Shown: piece after piece, positions 1-8,735 of the stretch | How the letters are laid out: each line of letters begins with the position of its first letter | How positions within the stretch are numbered: the first letter of the stretch is position 1 | Notes under the pieces: generated by a model | The model's database searches: none | Seen by the model: the letters and a program-made list of their open reading frames with translations, nothing else | What the model was told of the DNA's origin: nothing | Assembly: GCA_028278125.1 (NCBI GenBank) | Contig: JANQEY010000036.1 | Coordinates: forward strand, 1-31,651 | Length of the DNA: 31,651 bases | Source of the DNA: a bacterium | Lineage (GTDB): Bacteria; Electryoneota; Electryoneia; Electryoneales; Electryoneaceae | Reading direction: 5' to 3' | Position numbers and translations under genes: made by a program

Positions 1-156
1 TTCCGAAATCTCACGTGGTGGAAGCGACTGAAGGTAGGCAAACAGGGAGAACCAGATGAGCAGGTTACCCCAGAATGTGCCCTGGTACAACGGATCAAAG
101 CCATCAGTAAAATGCTGTTCCAGCTCCTTGGGAAAACCTGCGAGCTGTTGTGCCAC
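1..156 (-). CDS. N-terminal fragment of a TonB/AgmX-like energy-transducer protein (truncated by window edge)
   Basis: A 52-codon open frame runs off the left end of the window. It starts at a GTG at 156 with an AGGAGG ribosome site 5 nt upstream (complement of 162-167), 9 bp after the stop of the preceding exbD. The N-terminus is a short cytoplasmic stretch (about 28 residues) followed by one hydrophobic segment (FWGNLLIWFSLFAYL, residues 28-42), then LPPREISE. A single N-terminal membrane anchor, directly after exbB-exbD-exbD, is the usual position and shape of TonB, TolA or AgmX/GltJ-type proteins that carry motor force across the periplasm. The C-terminal domain that would decide between them lies outside the window, so the family call is inferred from context. 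Confidence 0.55.
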   Translation of the reverse strand, partial: MAQQLAGFPKELEQHFTDGFDPLYQGTFWGNLLIWFSLFAYLQSLPPREISE

Positions 157-165
157 GGCTACCTC

Positions 166-663
166 CTAAGACGCTTTTTTAGTTATTACAAAGTCATACT
201 TGATAATGCCCGTTTCCTGCCCGGTTTGTGTGATTTTCAAAATCCAGGAGTACGGTATATTATCAGCACCTTGAACAGACATTTCATCTGTTATCTGAAG
301 CCCCAGATCAGAATCACGCTCCTGCTGCTTCAAAATATAGTTCTCAAGTCCCGGAAGGATGGCTTCAAAATCATCTTCCAGCTCTTGAACAGTAGAAATC
401 AGAGGTCTTTCACCGGTTTCCGTATCAACATCCGCAAACAATCCTTCTCCAGATACAACGATCCCAAGTGTTTTCTTTGGATCGGTTTCAGAACTAGATT
501 CGGGTAGATTATCAAATGCCGGTTGTAGCAATGCTCCTGAAGAGGAATAAGATTTCAGCAGGAATAATAGAATAATTGTCATCATATCCATCATGGCTGA
601 CAGATTCATTTCCTGGAATTTCTTATCCCTTTTCCGCGTTCGTTTTGAAGGTGCAAACGCCAT
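166..663 (-). CDS. ExbD/TolR-family proton-channel subunit (canonical Asp present)
   Basis: Inner-membrane protein of 165 aa, the usual ExbD/TolR size range. It has a basic cytoplasmic N-terminus (residues 1-17, rich in K/R), one membrane segment (about 20-38, MMDMMTIILLFLLKSY) and a periplasmic domain of about 120 residues. The membrane segment carries Asp26 in the position of the conserved aspartate of ExbD/TolR that couples proton flow to motor movement. A GGAG ribosome site lies just before the ATG. It is the second exbD of the cluster: it follows the other exbD after 57 bp and precedes the TonB-like gene by 9 bp. In such systems two ExbD chains sit inside an ExbB pentamer; here they are probably one copy of each paralogue (inference). 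Confidence 0.88.
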   Translation of the reverse strand: MAFAPSKRTRKRDKKFQEMNLSAMMDMMTIILLFLLKSYSSSGALLQPAFDNLPESSSETDPKKTLGIVVSGEGLFADVDTETGERPLISTVQELEDDFEAILPGLENYILKQQERDSDLGLQITDEMSVQGADNIPYSWILKITQTGQETGIIKYDFVITKKAS

Positions 664-720
664 ATTATTCTCCAGCGATCCTGTTAAAAGATCCTGTGTT
701 ACTGCGCCAATAAACTCTTC

Positions 721-1329
721 CTACTGTACCTGGCCCATGACCGGAGTTGCGAACAATGGTTTCGTCGCTCCGTCCTTATCCTCAAATTCTCTTGACTCGT
801 CCAGTACGCTGACTAACACTTGCCATGGGATATCACCCTTGGCGGTGATTTTCAACATCTCTGCGTCCGAGTATTGCCAGGTGAAGGAAACCACATCTTG
901 ACCGGTCTCCGGATCCTGCGTTGTTTCGGTGGAAACCGGTTCGCCGATAATATCCTGGCGAATCCTGACTAACTCTTTGTGGAGAGCATCGTAATCGTAT
1001 TCACCATCAACTTTCGGGAGTATTTTAAAATTCTCCCCTTCCTGAGTCGCACCGAACATGGAGATTTCGAAATTCTCCTCGGAAATATTCAAGAGAAGAT
1101 TCATCGGCTTGGGAGCATCAGCATCGTTTTCTTCTCCCTCACCTTCATTATCTCCTCCTCCTGCTTCTTCGATTGGAGGTGGTGAATATTCCAGCAAACC
1201 GATCTTGATGAATTCCGCCACAGATAACAGCAATGGAATAAGGACGACCATCAAGTTCATGATAGGTGTAACATCCGGATTGATTTGAGAGTCAGGCGCC
1301 TTCCGTTTATCTGATGGTTTATACGCCAC
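721..1329 (-). CDS. ExbD/TolR-family subunit with the key Asp replaced by Asn
   Basis: Inner-membrane protein of 202 aa. The start is GTG at 1329, immediately after the TGA of the exbB gene (no gap), with GGAGG 7 nt upstream inside the exbB end, so translation is probably coupled. The N-terminal pattern DVTPIMNLMVVLIPLLL aligns with the ExbD motif VTPFIDVMLVLL, which places Asn25 (codon AAC at 1257-1255) where ExbD has its essential Asp25. A Pro/Glu-rich acidic linker (residues about 47-70, PPPIEEAGGGDNEGEGEEND) follows, then a periplasmic domain. The family call is firm from motif and neighbours; whether this copy conducts protons is doubtful. The adjacent paralogue keeps the Asp. Confidence 0.87.
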   Translation of the reverse strand: MAYKPSDKRKAPDSQINPDVTPIMNLMVVLIPLLLSVAEFIKIGLLEYSPPPIEEAGGGDNEGEGEENDADAPKPMNLLLNISEENFEISMFGATQEGENFKILPKVDGEYDYDALHKELVRIRQDIIGEPVSTETTQDPETGQDVVSFTWQYSDAEMLKITAKGDIPWQVLVSVLDESREFEDKDGATKPLFATPVMGQVQ

Positions 1330-1986
1330 TCATCGTCCTCCGGTTAACAAGTGGATCAGTTTAACTGAATGCTCGTCAATATCTTCGATGATGCCGTTTA
1401 TTTTCGTGTTGATGAATGCGTACAGCATAATAGCAGGTACCGCCACCATCAGACCACCAAGCGTCGTGAGCATCGCAGCGGAGATACCGGCAGCCAGTCC
1501 TGTACCGGCGTCGCCTCCCTGTCCCGCAGCTTCGAATGATAGGATCAGACCGAAAATAGTACCCATCAGACCAACCAGGGTGGAGACGTTACCGATCATT
1601 CCCAGGATAGGCATCCGTTTATTCAGGTCAGGTAGAACTTCAAGTGTCTTTTCATCGAGGGCATTCTGGACAGCACGAAAATCGATCAACTCACGCTTTT
1701 CAGCTTCCACTAAAGCGGCCATGACTACACGGGGCAACGCTCTTTTACCGGCAGACTTACAAAGGTTTATTGCCTTTTTGAAATCGCCAGCTTGCACCAT
1801 CTTCCTAATCTCAGCCATGAACCGATTTGCATTCACATTTGCAATCACGTAAATGGAGACAAATCTTTCTATGGCTATTGCCAGCATCCAGACAAAGAAT
1901 AAAAGCAATACCCACATGAATTGCCATCCGGGATTACCGGGCGTGAAAGAACCAAACAATTTTGCAAATACGTCAGCAGCTCCCAT
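1330..1986 (-). CDS. MotA/TolQ/ExbB-family proton channel protein
   Basis: Polytopic inner-membrane protein of 218 aa, typical for the family. One hydrophobic segment is at about residues 23-48 and two more at about 125-150 and 165-195. The two latter segments carry the family signatures: GLMGTIFGLILSFEAAG, then AGISAAMLTTLGGLMVAVPAIMLYAF. The cytoplasmic loop between TM1 and TM2 is charged. It forms the stator ring that, with ExbD/TolR partners, converts proton-motive force into movement of a periplasmic protein. It is the first of a tight exbB-exbD-exbD-tonB-like run. The ribosome site AGGAGA lies 8 nt before the ATG. The 129-bp gap upstream contains a 12-bp perfect palindrome. Confidence 0.92.
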   Translation of the reverse strand: MGAADVFAKLFGSFTPGNPGWQFMWVLLLFFVWMLAIAIERFVSIYVIANVNANRFMAEIRKMVQAGDFKKAINLCKSAGKRALPRVVMAALVEAEKRELIDFRAVQNALDEKTLEVLPDLNKRMPILGMIGNVSTLVGLMGTIFGLILSFEAAGQGGDAGTGLAAGISAAMLTTLGGLMVAVPAIMLYAFINTKINGIIEDIDEHSVKLIHLLTGGR

Positions 1987-2065
1987 CTTATTTTCTCCTA
2001 CGTTGCTCCGTGAGCATTTATGTTATGTGAATTCAAAAATCAGACTTGATCAATGCTATGAATAC

Positions 2066-2077
2066 TGCCTGCAGGCA
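2066..2077. other. 12-bp perfect palindrome upstream of the exbB gene
   Basis: TGCCTGCAGGCA is a perfect palindrome 80 bp upstream of the exbB start, in the otherwise plain 129-bp gap between the 107-aa gene and exbB. It has no loop, so it is more like a protein-binding site than an RNA hairpin. Function unknown. Confidence 0.3.
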
Positions 2078-2115
2078 CCATAATAATTTCATCCAAATTT
2101 GACCGAATATATACG

Positions 2116-2439
2116 CTACTTTCTCTCCTTCGCAAGAAGTTCTTTGAAGTCCGTCATCTTTTTCGGTCTGATTTCTTCTTCAACCGGTGCTATCAACTCA
2201 GCCAGTAGAGCGAATGCCGATTCGGTGTAATCCTTATTTACAGAATCAATAGTTGCTGGAATAAACTCCGGCCTTGCACGTGAAGGAGATATAATCGCGG
2301 TAGGTGCTTGAATCTCTCCCTCAATAGTAATAACGTCATCAAATGCCAAACCCGGAGTTTGCGCATAAACATCAAGGCTAAAGGTAATACCAACAATTGT
2401 GAAACACAATAAAACTAACGTGTATTTACGTATCTTCAT
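2116..2439 (-). CDS. Small exported protein of unknown function in the ExbB/ExbD cluster
   Basis: 107-aa protein with a clear Sec signal peptide: MKIRK, a hydrophobic core TLVLLCFTIVGITFSL, and a likely cut after VYAQ or VYA (residue about 26). The mature part is about 80 residues, with ITIEGEIQAPTAIISPSRA near its start and a charged, basic C-terminus ending KELLAKERK. No family recognised. The ribosome site AAGGAGG is strong. It lies 73 bp after the giant TPR gene and 129 bp before exbB, all on one strand, so a role as periplasmic partner of the motor is likely by context only. Its ribosome site is partly inside a 7-bp hairpin (see 2447-2470). Confidence 0.75.
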   Translation of the reverse strand: MKIRKYTLVLLCFTIVGITFSLDVYAQTPGLAFDDVITIEGEIQAPTAIISPSRARPEFIPATIDSVNKDYTESAFALLAELIAPVEEEIRPKKMTDFKELLAKERK

Positions 2440-2446
2440 ATTAACC

Positions 2447-2470
2447 TCCTTCAGAATAAAACTTGAAGGA
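2447..2470 (-). promoter_or_regulatory. Hairpin overlapping the ribosome-binding site of the 107-aa gene
   Basis: On the minus strand TCCTTCA, a 10-nt loop, and TGAAGGA form a perfect 7-bp stem. The downstream arm contains most of the AAGGAGG ribosome site of the 107-aa gene. This could limit translation of that gene relative to the giant TPR gene upstream. Structure is seen; function is inferred. Confidence 0.35.
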
Positions 2471-2512
2471 ATTTCTATTAATGTTTGGGATATTTAGGGT
2501 TTTATTATGTAT

Positions 2513-5500
2513 TTATTCCTCTGACTCTCCCTCACCTGATTCATCCTCGTCTGGTATATCCTCAGGCAGCTCAAAATCACCACTCTCAAAATCGAGATCT
2601 ATCTGGTCCGCCTCGGGCGTTTCGATATCATCCATCATTTCCATCGTCTCAGATTCAGTGGAAGCAGTCTGACCGGGAAGAATAACCTGCATATCATCGC
2701 GAATTTCCGGAACTGTCCGATAAATCAGATCCATCCAGAATCCACCCCCGGTTAAATCCGGATCCTCCACCTCGGCAACGATTATATTTTCACCCTGGCG
2801 CATGTATTCAAGAATAAACGGATTCTCTTCAATCTCCTTCCAATCAGTGCTATCCTCGATATCATCTGCAGTAATGAACTCCCCATTTATATACAGGTTG
2901 TAATCATTGTCCGCGGTAATAAACAGTTCCGCGTCTGTCAGGCGATCTACAACATTCAACCTGTAGACGTAATAGACTAATTCAAAGCCTTCCCTACGTT
3001 CCGCCAACGATTCAATCCTGGTGAGCATAAATCCGGGTGGAATAGTATCATTCTCCGCAGATTCCGCTGACAGAGAATCAGACGAAGCAATTTCAGCCAG
3101 GCTATCTGCTTCGGCTGAAGCCACAGACTCATCATTCTCGACCATTGCGGAATCGGCTATATCGTTTGATAGCGATGCATCCAGTCCGAGGCTGTCAGAA
3201 TTTAATCCAAGGCTGTCTATCATCGTTTGATCTGTAGTATCACTCTCAACCGGTGGTATATAGTTCGGATCAACGACGATCGTGTCAATCCAAGTTGTAT
3301 CGAACATTGTTTCAAAGAGAGCGATCGGTAAAGGATCAGGTCCACCATAATCGTTTACCCAATCCAGTGAATCAGGAAATCCGCCAATCTTTACAGCTTC
3401 AAAAGTTGTAATATCAAAATCGATATCTTCCGGATCAATAAAATCAATCGTAGCAATCCACGTTGTATCAGTTGCCAGGAAGTTATCAGTCTCCTTTATG
3501 CCGAGTAGATATGCATATGTTGAAGGATCAAATGTGACAAGTTTCCTCGCGATCTGGTTCGACCAGGGTTGAGGTTGAAGAAGAAGTTCCTCAGGAATTA
3601 CCCATGCTTCGACCAGTACATCAATCAGGGTTTCATTCCAGGTACTGATGATAATATCGTAACCCTGGAAACCAATAAGTTCGGTCTCAAGTAATGTTTC
3701 GTTAAACCTGGTCTCATGTTTATTCTGCGAATTAACTGCCTGATCACGATAGCTCTCAAAACGGTTTACCAGGTTCCATCCATATTCGAGAGAGTTACCC
3801 GCCATATCGAGGTAGTGCGCTTTGCCATTTGTATCTTTTAACGCCAGTTCCAGTAACTGCGCAGCCATAGTTTGAATACCAACACCAAAGGCTATAGCCT
3901 GTTCCTGGAATAGAGTTATTTCATCCGGGAACATATCAATAAAGAGTCCATATGCTTCAGCCAATGGGTCTTCTTTAAATATCATCCATTCCCAGCCCTG
4001 GACATAAAAGTCGTATCCATCTTTGAATACCCACTCCATTCCCTGGTGGTATTCATTATGTAAACGTTCATAAATCTTTTGAATACGTATTCGTGAAGTA
4101 TCAGCCAGGCTTCTCTTGGTAATAATCGCGGTATCTGCTGCTTCAATCGCACGCAGGTATTCTTCTACCATCGGTTTCGCGGCTGGGAGCATCGCTTCGT
4201 TCAGAAGTAAAGCACGGAACGACATCTTTTCCCAACGTCTGCCGGGTGGCAATGGGTTCTCTAAAATCAGGAATGGAGCCGTCGCGAATATATCGGCATT
4301 CATCAGCGCGATTTCAGGCACTCTCTCAGCCGCAGAATCCCTGAATGCCTGACCAAGCGCTATCCACTCATTTACGTCTTTTATATAATCGTTGATAGAA
4401 GTCAGAGCTTTTTGCGAATCCGATACGGTCTTTTCAAGCGTTAATTTAAGCTCCTCAGGTAGATCAGGCCTGGACATATTCTTCTGTTCACGCAGGATAT
4501 ATGCATTGAGTGTATCAACCCTGACCTGGTTCTCGCTCTGGATACTGTTAAACAGGGTAATCTGTTCACTGAGACCGGTGATCGCAGCTCGATAATCTGC
4601 AATCGCTGAAAAATAAAAATCCATGGCACTGTCTGCCAATGCCCTGCGAAGTGGTAATAGAACTTCTGGATCGTCAGTAGTATCAACCCGTGGCCGTCGC
4701 CATTCAGCCTGTGCCATTAACTCTGTCAGCTGTGCCATACGGTAGTATGCAAGGAACGATTCCTTCATCAGGAAGTCACGCAATTCCTTATAATCCTCAA
4801 TCAGCTCATTTCGCAAAGCTTCTTTGCGTTCCTTTGCGTTCAGGTACTGACGTTCACCGGCAGGATAAGATATAACTTTGAATTCATCAAATTTCCAGGA
4901 TGTTAATACATCCTTGGCACGTGAAGCATATTTGATATTACCGGCACCACCTTGGGATACCAGCCGCCTGTGTGCTTCAAGTGTTCCTTCGAAAGCAACC
5001 CTTGCCCGATCATCTTCATCGTTCTCAAGGTAATACTCACCGGGCTCGTAATATGCTTGAACAGTCCTGGGATCATCCGGGTACTTGTTGGCGAAATCCT
5101 CATAAATTCTCATCGCCCTGGCTTCATTTTCAAGCTTGAGATAAAAACGAGCCATGTCGAATAACCATTGGATCGCGTCGTCAGCATCGGGGAACCGTTC
5201 AAGATAATTTTCATGTATCTCTAGAAGCTTATTCCAATCCTCCACTTCTTCATAGTTCACAGAAGCTCTTGATAATGCTACCTGTACCCTTTCAGATGTT
5301 CTTTCCGGGTGGACATTGGCTAAGGTATCATATGTAGCAGCTGCCAGGGCAGGATCTTTTATCTGGTCCTCATATATAGTTGCTATATTATAATATGCCT
5401 TGGGCATCCACTCCGATTCACTATAGGTGTGAATCAACAATTCGAACGATCTTATAGCTTCGTTCCAATCTTTTATCTCCATGAAGGTAATTCCGGATTC

Positions 5501-8500
5501 CCAGAGTGCCTGGTCAGCGAACTCAGCATCCGGTACATCCAGCGCAGTTCTCCTGAAATCGAGAGCAGCCTGCCGTTGATCACCTGTATCTTTCTTCTGT
5601 TTAGCGTGGAGATAAATAGATTCACCACGGATGGTCATCGCTTCATTTAACAGATCACCACTAATACCTGCAGTTTCAATTCTTCGAGTAGTCTCTTCAG
5701 CCAGCAAGTGCAGACCACTGTCCCTGTATCCTTTAAGAATACCCCTGAAAGCCTCCTCAACGTACTCACTTTGAGCATATTGAGTAACTATCATTTCAAA
5801 ATATCTTCGCGATTCATCGAAATAGTTCTTATTCAGATAAACCTGTCCTGCCTGCATAATAATCGTGGGGGCATTCTTATTCTCAGGGAAATTTTCTATA
5901 AAGAGATCTGAAGCATAGATTAACATCTCCTCACTTTTCAGAAGAGGGAGTATTTCAACCTTTGCCGCTTCAGTAACAGCTGCAGCCGGTATTTCCGCCG
6001 ATACATCCTCTGTCGCTGATAAAGAATCCGGCTCAACGATGGACAGAGTATCTGCCTGGATTGTTGAATCCACGGGGCTGACATCTTCTTCAACAGGCCG
6101 CGAAACCTGCTCTTCGGATGAAACGGTGGCAGTATCCGGAGGTTGTTCAGTCTGATCAACCGACTCAGTGGTGTCCTGGTCGACCATGGCCAGTATCATT
6201 AAAGGATCATCAATTGAAGCAATGGCATTTTCTAATGGATCCCAATCCTCAAATGTCAGGTATTCGATCGCACCGGGTATGTCATCAAGAAACTCGGGAT
6301 ATTCAAAGTATCCTGTATTTGTTGTATCAGGAAGCTCAGGTTGATCTTCAATTTCATCAGTTGATTCATCAACCTCTTCACCCACATCCTGCTGAACTTC
6401 TTCTTCCGGCGTTTCTTCAGGTAATTCTTCAGGAATCTCTTCCTCTATTACTCCCTCTTGAGTATCCTCAATCTGTTCATCTGCATCTGCCGGTTGTTCA
6501 TCCAGTTCATCACTAACAACCGGTGGTTCTGTCTCTTCATCAGCTTTTAGAGATTCTTCCTCAACAGGTAGTTCTTCTTCAACAGGTGGTTTCTCGTCAA
6601 CAGGTGAATCGGCTTCTGCTGGGACTTCTTCTTCTGCTTCGAGCTTTTGCAGATATTCAGAGTATCCTTCAGGAACGGCACCCCCGATATATCCCGGATC
6701 CTGTGTTTCCGGGATAATAAAGGTAGGATCCGGAATCTGTGCACCACCTTCTTCAAATGCAATCAAGGCCTGGGCTACCGAAATCATGCCTTCGGCTGCT
6801 TTTTCCCTGTACTCATTCTCACCCCACCTTGTCACAACATCCTTAAATGCCTCGTAAGCATTCGCCTGGTACTGCAGATTCTCTCTCGATTGCTGCAGGA
6901 ATACACCCATATAATATTGAAGCTTGGGTGTCTTATCGGACAGCGGGAATTCAGTCAGGTAGTTTTCAGCTACGCCGAGAGCATAAGCCACTTTATCCGG
7001 ATCGAGCGAAAGTGCCTCTTTAAGGTGCTTATTGTAATAATGATAGTAATATTTTGCGATCAGCGTATCCGCATCGAGACGCACCTGGTCGAAATGATTT
7101 GCCTCATCCCAATCGGAACCCCTACGATACTTGTGGAACAGCTGGTTCCAGGCTTCATGGGCAGCTTCCTCATCCAGCATGTCTTCAAAATAGAGTGAAA
7201 CAACTTTTTCCTGCAGCCATGGATTTTCCGGTTCAAGCGGATATTCCACCATAGCCTGTTCATAAGCATCAACTGCCTGGTCGAGGTAGCCTATTTCATC
7301 CCGGTATATCTCCCCCATCTTTTTCAGCATTTCGTAACCATACCGGTCATATCGAAGTGAATCATCATTGATGAAGGAAACGGCATTTCCAATACCGCTG
7401 TTAGTCCATTCAGTCTCTTCCTGTGAATAACAGATTGCCAGGTATTTAGTCGCTTCCTCAGACATATCCCCGGTAAATTCTTCAGGTGGCAACTTCTCTT
7501 TCATCTCAAAAGCATGCTGGACTGTCTTGTCGAAGAAATCTACAGCTTGTCTGTAATTTTTATCAGAAGCCGCGTCATCGTAGGGATCATCAGGTTTTTT
7601 CCTGAAGTTACACCATCCCAGCATGTATAGCGCATCATCATAAAACTCTGATTCAGGATGGTTCAACACCTCTTCGAAGTAGGGGATCGCCCCGGACATA
7701 TCCGACAGGTTCTCGAAGTGGTAATAACCGATACGATAGAGCGATTCGGAAACATATCTACTGTCGGGGAAATTATCGACCAGGGTTTCAAATGTATCGC
7801 GTGCCTGACGTTTACTCGCGTCCTCTTCCTGGTCATACATTATTACCGCAATATTATATAATGACTCATTTACAAAAGATGTATTGGGAAATTCATCAAT
7901 AATTCTTCTATAGATGTTTACAGCCTTTGTATAATCTGGAACAGGCTCGGGCGGCAGTTCAGCATCTTCAGGCATCTGGTCAACCATCTGCCAGTATTCC
8001 ATATCTTCCTGTGCCCAGATTTCCTCCGCTTCACGATAATAGAGTTCACCAAGCCTGAACATTACGTCAGCAATAATCTCATCGCGGTTAGCCACCCTGT
8101 TGATCAGAGGATTTGTGTGATAAGTACCAATAAACCTTTCTGCTTTAACAATTAAACTCTTGCGTACTTCTGCAATTTCTTCAGATAAACGTCTGTGTTC
8201 TTCTTCGTACCTGGCCATGATTGAACGAAGCTGATCAATCGGATAGCCCTTTGCGCGTTCGATTTCAATCCCATGAAGAACTATTAAAAACTCGTTCCGA
8301 AGGCGCATAATTCGGAGATTGGCCGTTCCCCCTGTTTCCGAGAGTAATTCCGTCGGCATCTGTTCCGCGTATATTTCAGCTCGCCTGAGCAAGAGGTTTC
8401 CACGTTCGATCAGTTCACTGATTTCCAGTGTTATCCCCTCAGGCGAGGCCAATGACCTGAACTGGGCAACCATATCACGACCGAAAATCGCGTATTGCGC

Positions 8501-8641
8501 ATCAGAGGATTCAATTGGGGCAATGACGGAGATATCCGCTTCAGGTTCGTCGGTATCTGTCTGGGCAAACCCGAGTGAGAAACACATCACCGGTAAAAGG
8601 ATGAGAGATAATTTGAATAATTTTCTCAGTGCTAACCTCAT
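2513..8641 (-). CDS. Giant periplasmic TPR-repeat protein with acidic linkers and a C-terminal sugar-binding-like domain
   Basis: 2042-aa exported protein. Signal peptide: MRLALRKLFK, a hydrophobic core, cut after GFAQ (about residue 27). Tetratricopeptide-type helical repeats fill about 90-650 and 890-1330, e.g. AVNIYRRIIDEFPNTSFV, SLYNIAVIMYDQEEDA and AIPYFEEVLNHPES. A long Glu/Pro/Asp-rich low-complexity linker lies at about 660-885, a predicted mostly helical region at 1330-1760, a second Asp/Ser/Leu-rich linker at about 1785-1870, and a compact domain at about 1888-1980 (AELFITADNDYNLYINGEF ... GENIIVAEVED) that looks like the galactose-binding-type beta sandwich of glycoside hydrolases. 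The tail is strongly acidic. TPR scaffolds of this kind resemble YbgF/BamD-type or AglT/GltE-type partners. The ribosome site is weak. Confidence 0.85.
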   Translation of the reverse strand: MRLALRKLFKLSLILLPVMCFSLGFAQTDTDEPEADISVIAPIESSDAQYAIFGRDMVAQFRSLASPEGITLEISELIERGNLLLRRAEIYAEQMPTELLSETGGTANLRIMRLRNEFLIVLHGIEIERAKGYPIDQLRSIMARYEEEHRRLSEEIAEVRKSLIVKAERFIGTYHTNPLINRVANRDEIIADVMFRLGELYYREAEEIWAQEDMEYWQMVDQMPEDAELPPEPVPDYTKAVNIYRRIIDEFPNTSFVNESLYNIAVIMYDQEEDASKRQARDTFETLVDNFPDSRYVSESLYRIGYYHFENLSDMSGAIPYFEEVLNHPESEFYDDALYMLGWCNFRKKPDDPYDDAASDKNYRQAVDFFDKTVQHAFEMKEKLPPEEFTGDMSEEATKYLAICYSQEETEWTNSGIGNAVSFINDDSLRYDRYGYEMLKKMGEIYRDEIGYLDQAVDAYEQAMVEYPLEPENPWLQEKVVSLYFEDMLDEEAAHEAWNQLFHKYRRGSDWDEANHFDQVRLDADTLIAKYYYHYYNKHLKEALSLDPDKVAYALGVAENYLTEFPLSDKTPKLQYYMGVFLQQSRENLQYQANAYEAFKDVVTRWGENEYREKAAEGMISVAQALIAFEEGGAQIPDPTFIIPETQDPGYIGGAVPEGYSEYLQKLEAEEEVPAEADSPVDEKPPVEEELPVEEESLKADEETEPPVVSDELDEQPADADEQIEDTQEGVIEEEIPEELPEETPEEEVQQDVGEEVDESTDEIEDQPELPDTTNTGYFEYPEFLDDIPGAIEYLTFEDWDPLENAIASIDDPLMILAMVDQDTTESVDQTEQPPDTATVSSEEQVSRPVEEDVSPVDSTIQADTLSIVEPDSLSATEDVSAEIPAAAVTEAAKVEILPLLKSEEMLIYASDLFIENFPENKNAPTIIMQAGQVYLNKNYFDESRRYFEMIVTQYAQSEYVEEAFRGILKGYRDSGLHLLAEETTRRIETAGISGDLLNEAMTIRGESIYLHAKQKKDTGDQRQAALDFRRTALDVPDAEFADQALWESGITFMEIKDWNEAIRSFELLIHTYSESEWMPKAYYNIATIYEDQIKDPALAAATYDTLANVHPERTSERVQVALSRASVNYEEVEDWNKLLEIHENYLERFPDADDAIQWLFDMARFYLKLENEARAMRIYEDFANKYPDDPRTVQAYYEPGEYYLENDEDDRARVAFEGTLEAHRRLVSQGGAGNIKYASRAKDVLTSWKFDEFKVISYPAGERQYLNAKERKEALRNELIEDYKELRDFLMKESFLAYYRMAQLTELMAQAEWRRPRVDTTDDPEVLLPLRRALADSAMDFYFSAIADYRAAITGLSEQITLFNSIQSENQVRVDTLNAYILREQKNMSRPDLPEELKLTLEKTVSDSQKALTSINDYIKDVNEWIALGQAFRDSAAERVPEIALMNADIFATAPFLILENPLPPGRRWEKMSFRALLLNEAMLPAAKPMVEEYLRAIEAADTAIITKRSLADTSRIRIQKIYERLHNEYHQGMEWVFKDGYDFYVQGWEWMIFKEDPLAEAYGLFIDMFPDEITLFQEQAIAFGVGIQTMAAQLLELALKDTNGKAHYLDMAGNSLEYGWNLVNRFESYRDQAVNSQNKHETRFNETLLETELIGFQGYDIIISTWNETLIDVLVEAWVIPEELLLQPQPWSNQIARKLVTFDPSTYAYLLGIKETDNFLATDTTWIATIDFIDPEDIDFDITTFEAVKIGGFPDSLDWVNDYGGPDPLPIALFETMFDTTWIDTIVVDPNYIPPVESDTTDQTMIDSLGLNSDSLGLDASLSNDIADSAMVENDESVASAEADSLAEIASSDSLSAESAENDTIPPGFMLTRIESLAERREGFELVYYVYRLNVVDRLTDAELFITADNDYNLYINGEFITADDIEDSTDWKEIEENPFILEYMRQGENIIVAEVEDPDLTGGGFWMDLIYRTVPEIRDDMQVILPGQTASTESETMEMMDDIETPEADQIDLDFESGDFELPEDIPDEDESGEGESEE

Positions 8642-8735
8642 TTATTCTGCCTGAGTACTGTAAATCGTTCTATTCATATCAACTGATTATTATAATATTA
8701 CTATAGTTTCCAATATCATTTTTGAGGAGAAAACC

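Noticed and set aside
1388..1852. 154-codon frame antisense to the ExbB gene
   Set aside because: It is the mirror of a clear ExbB coding region and has Ser/Arg/Pro-rich content typical of antisense reading.
6118..6516. 132-codon frame antisense to the acidic linker of the giant TPR protein
   Set aside because: The Leu/Gln/Pro-rich product is the expected antisense reading of Glu/Pro codons; no start signal.
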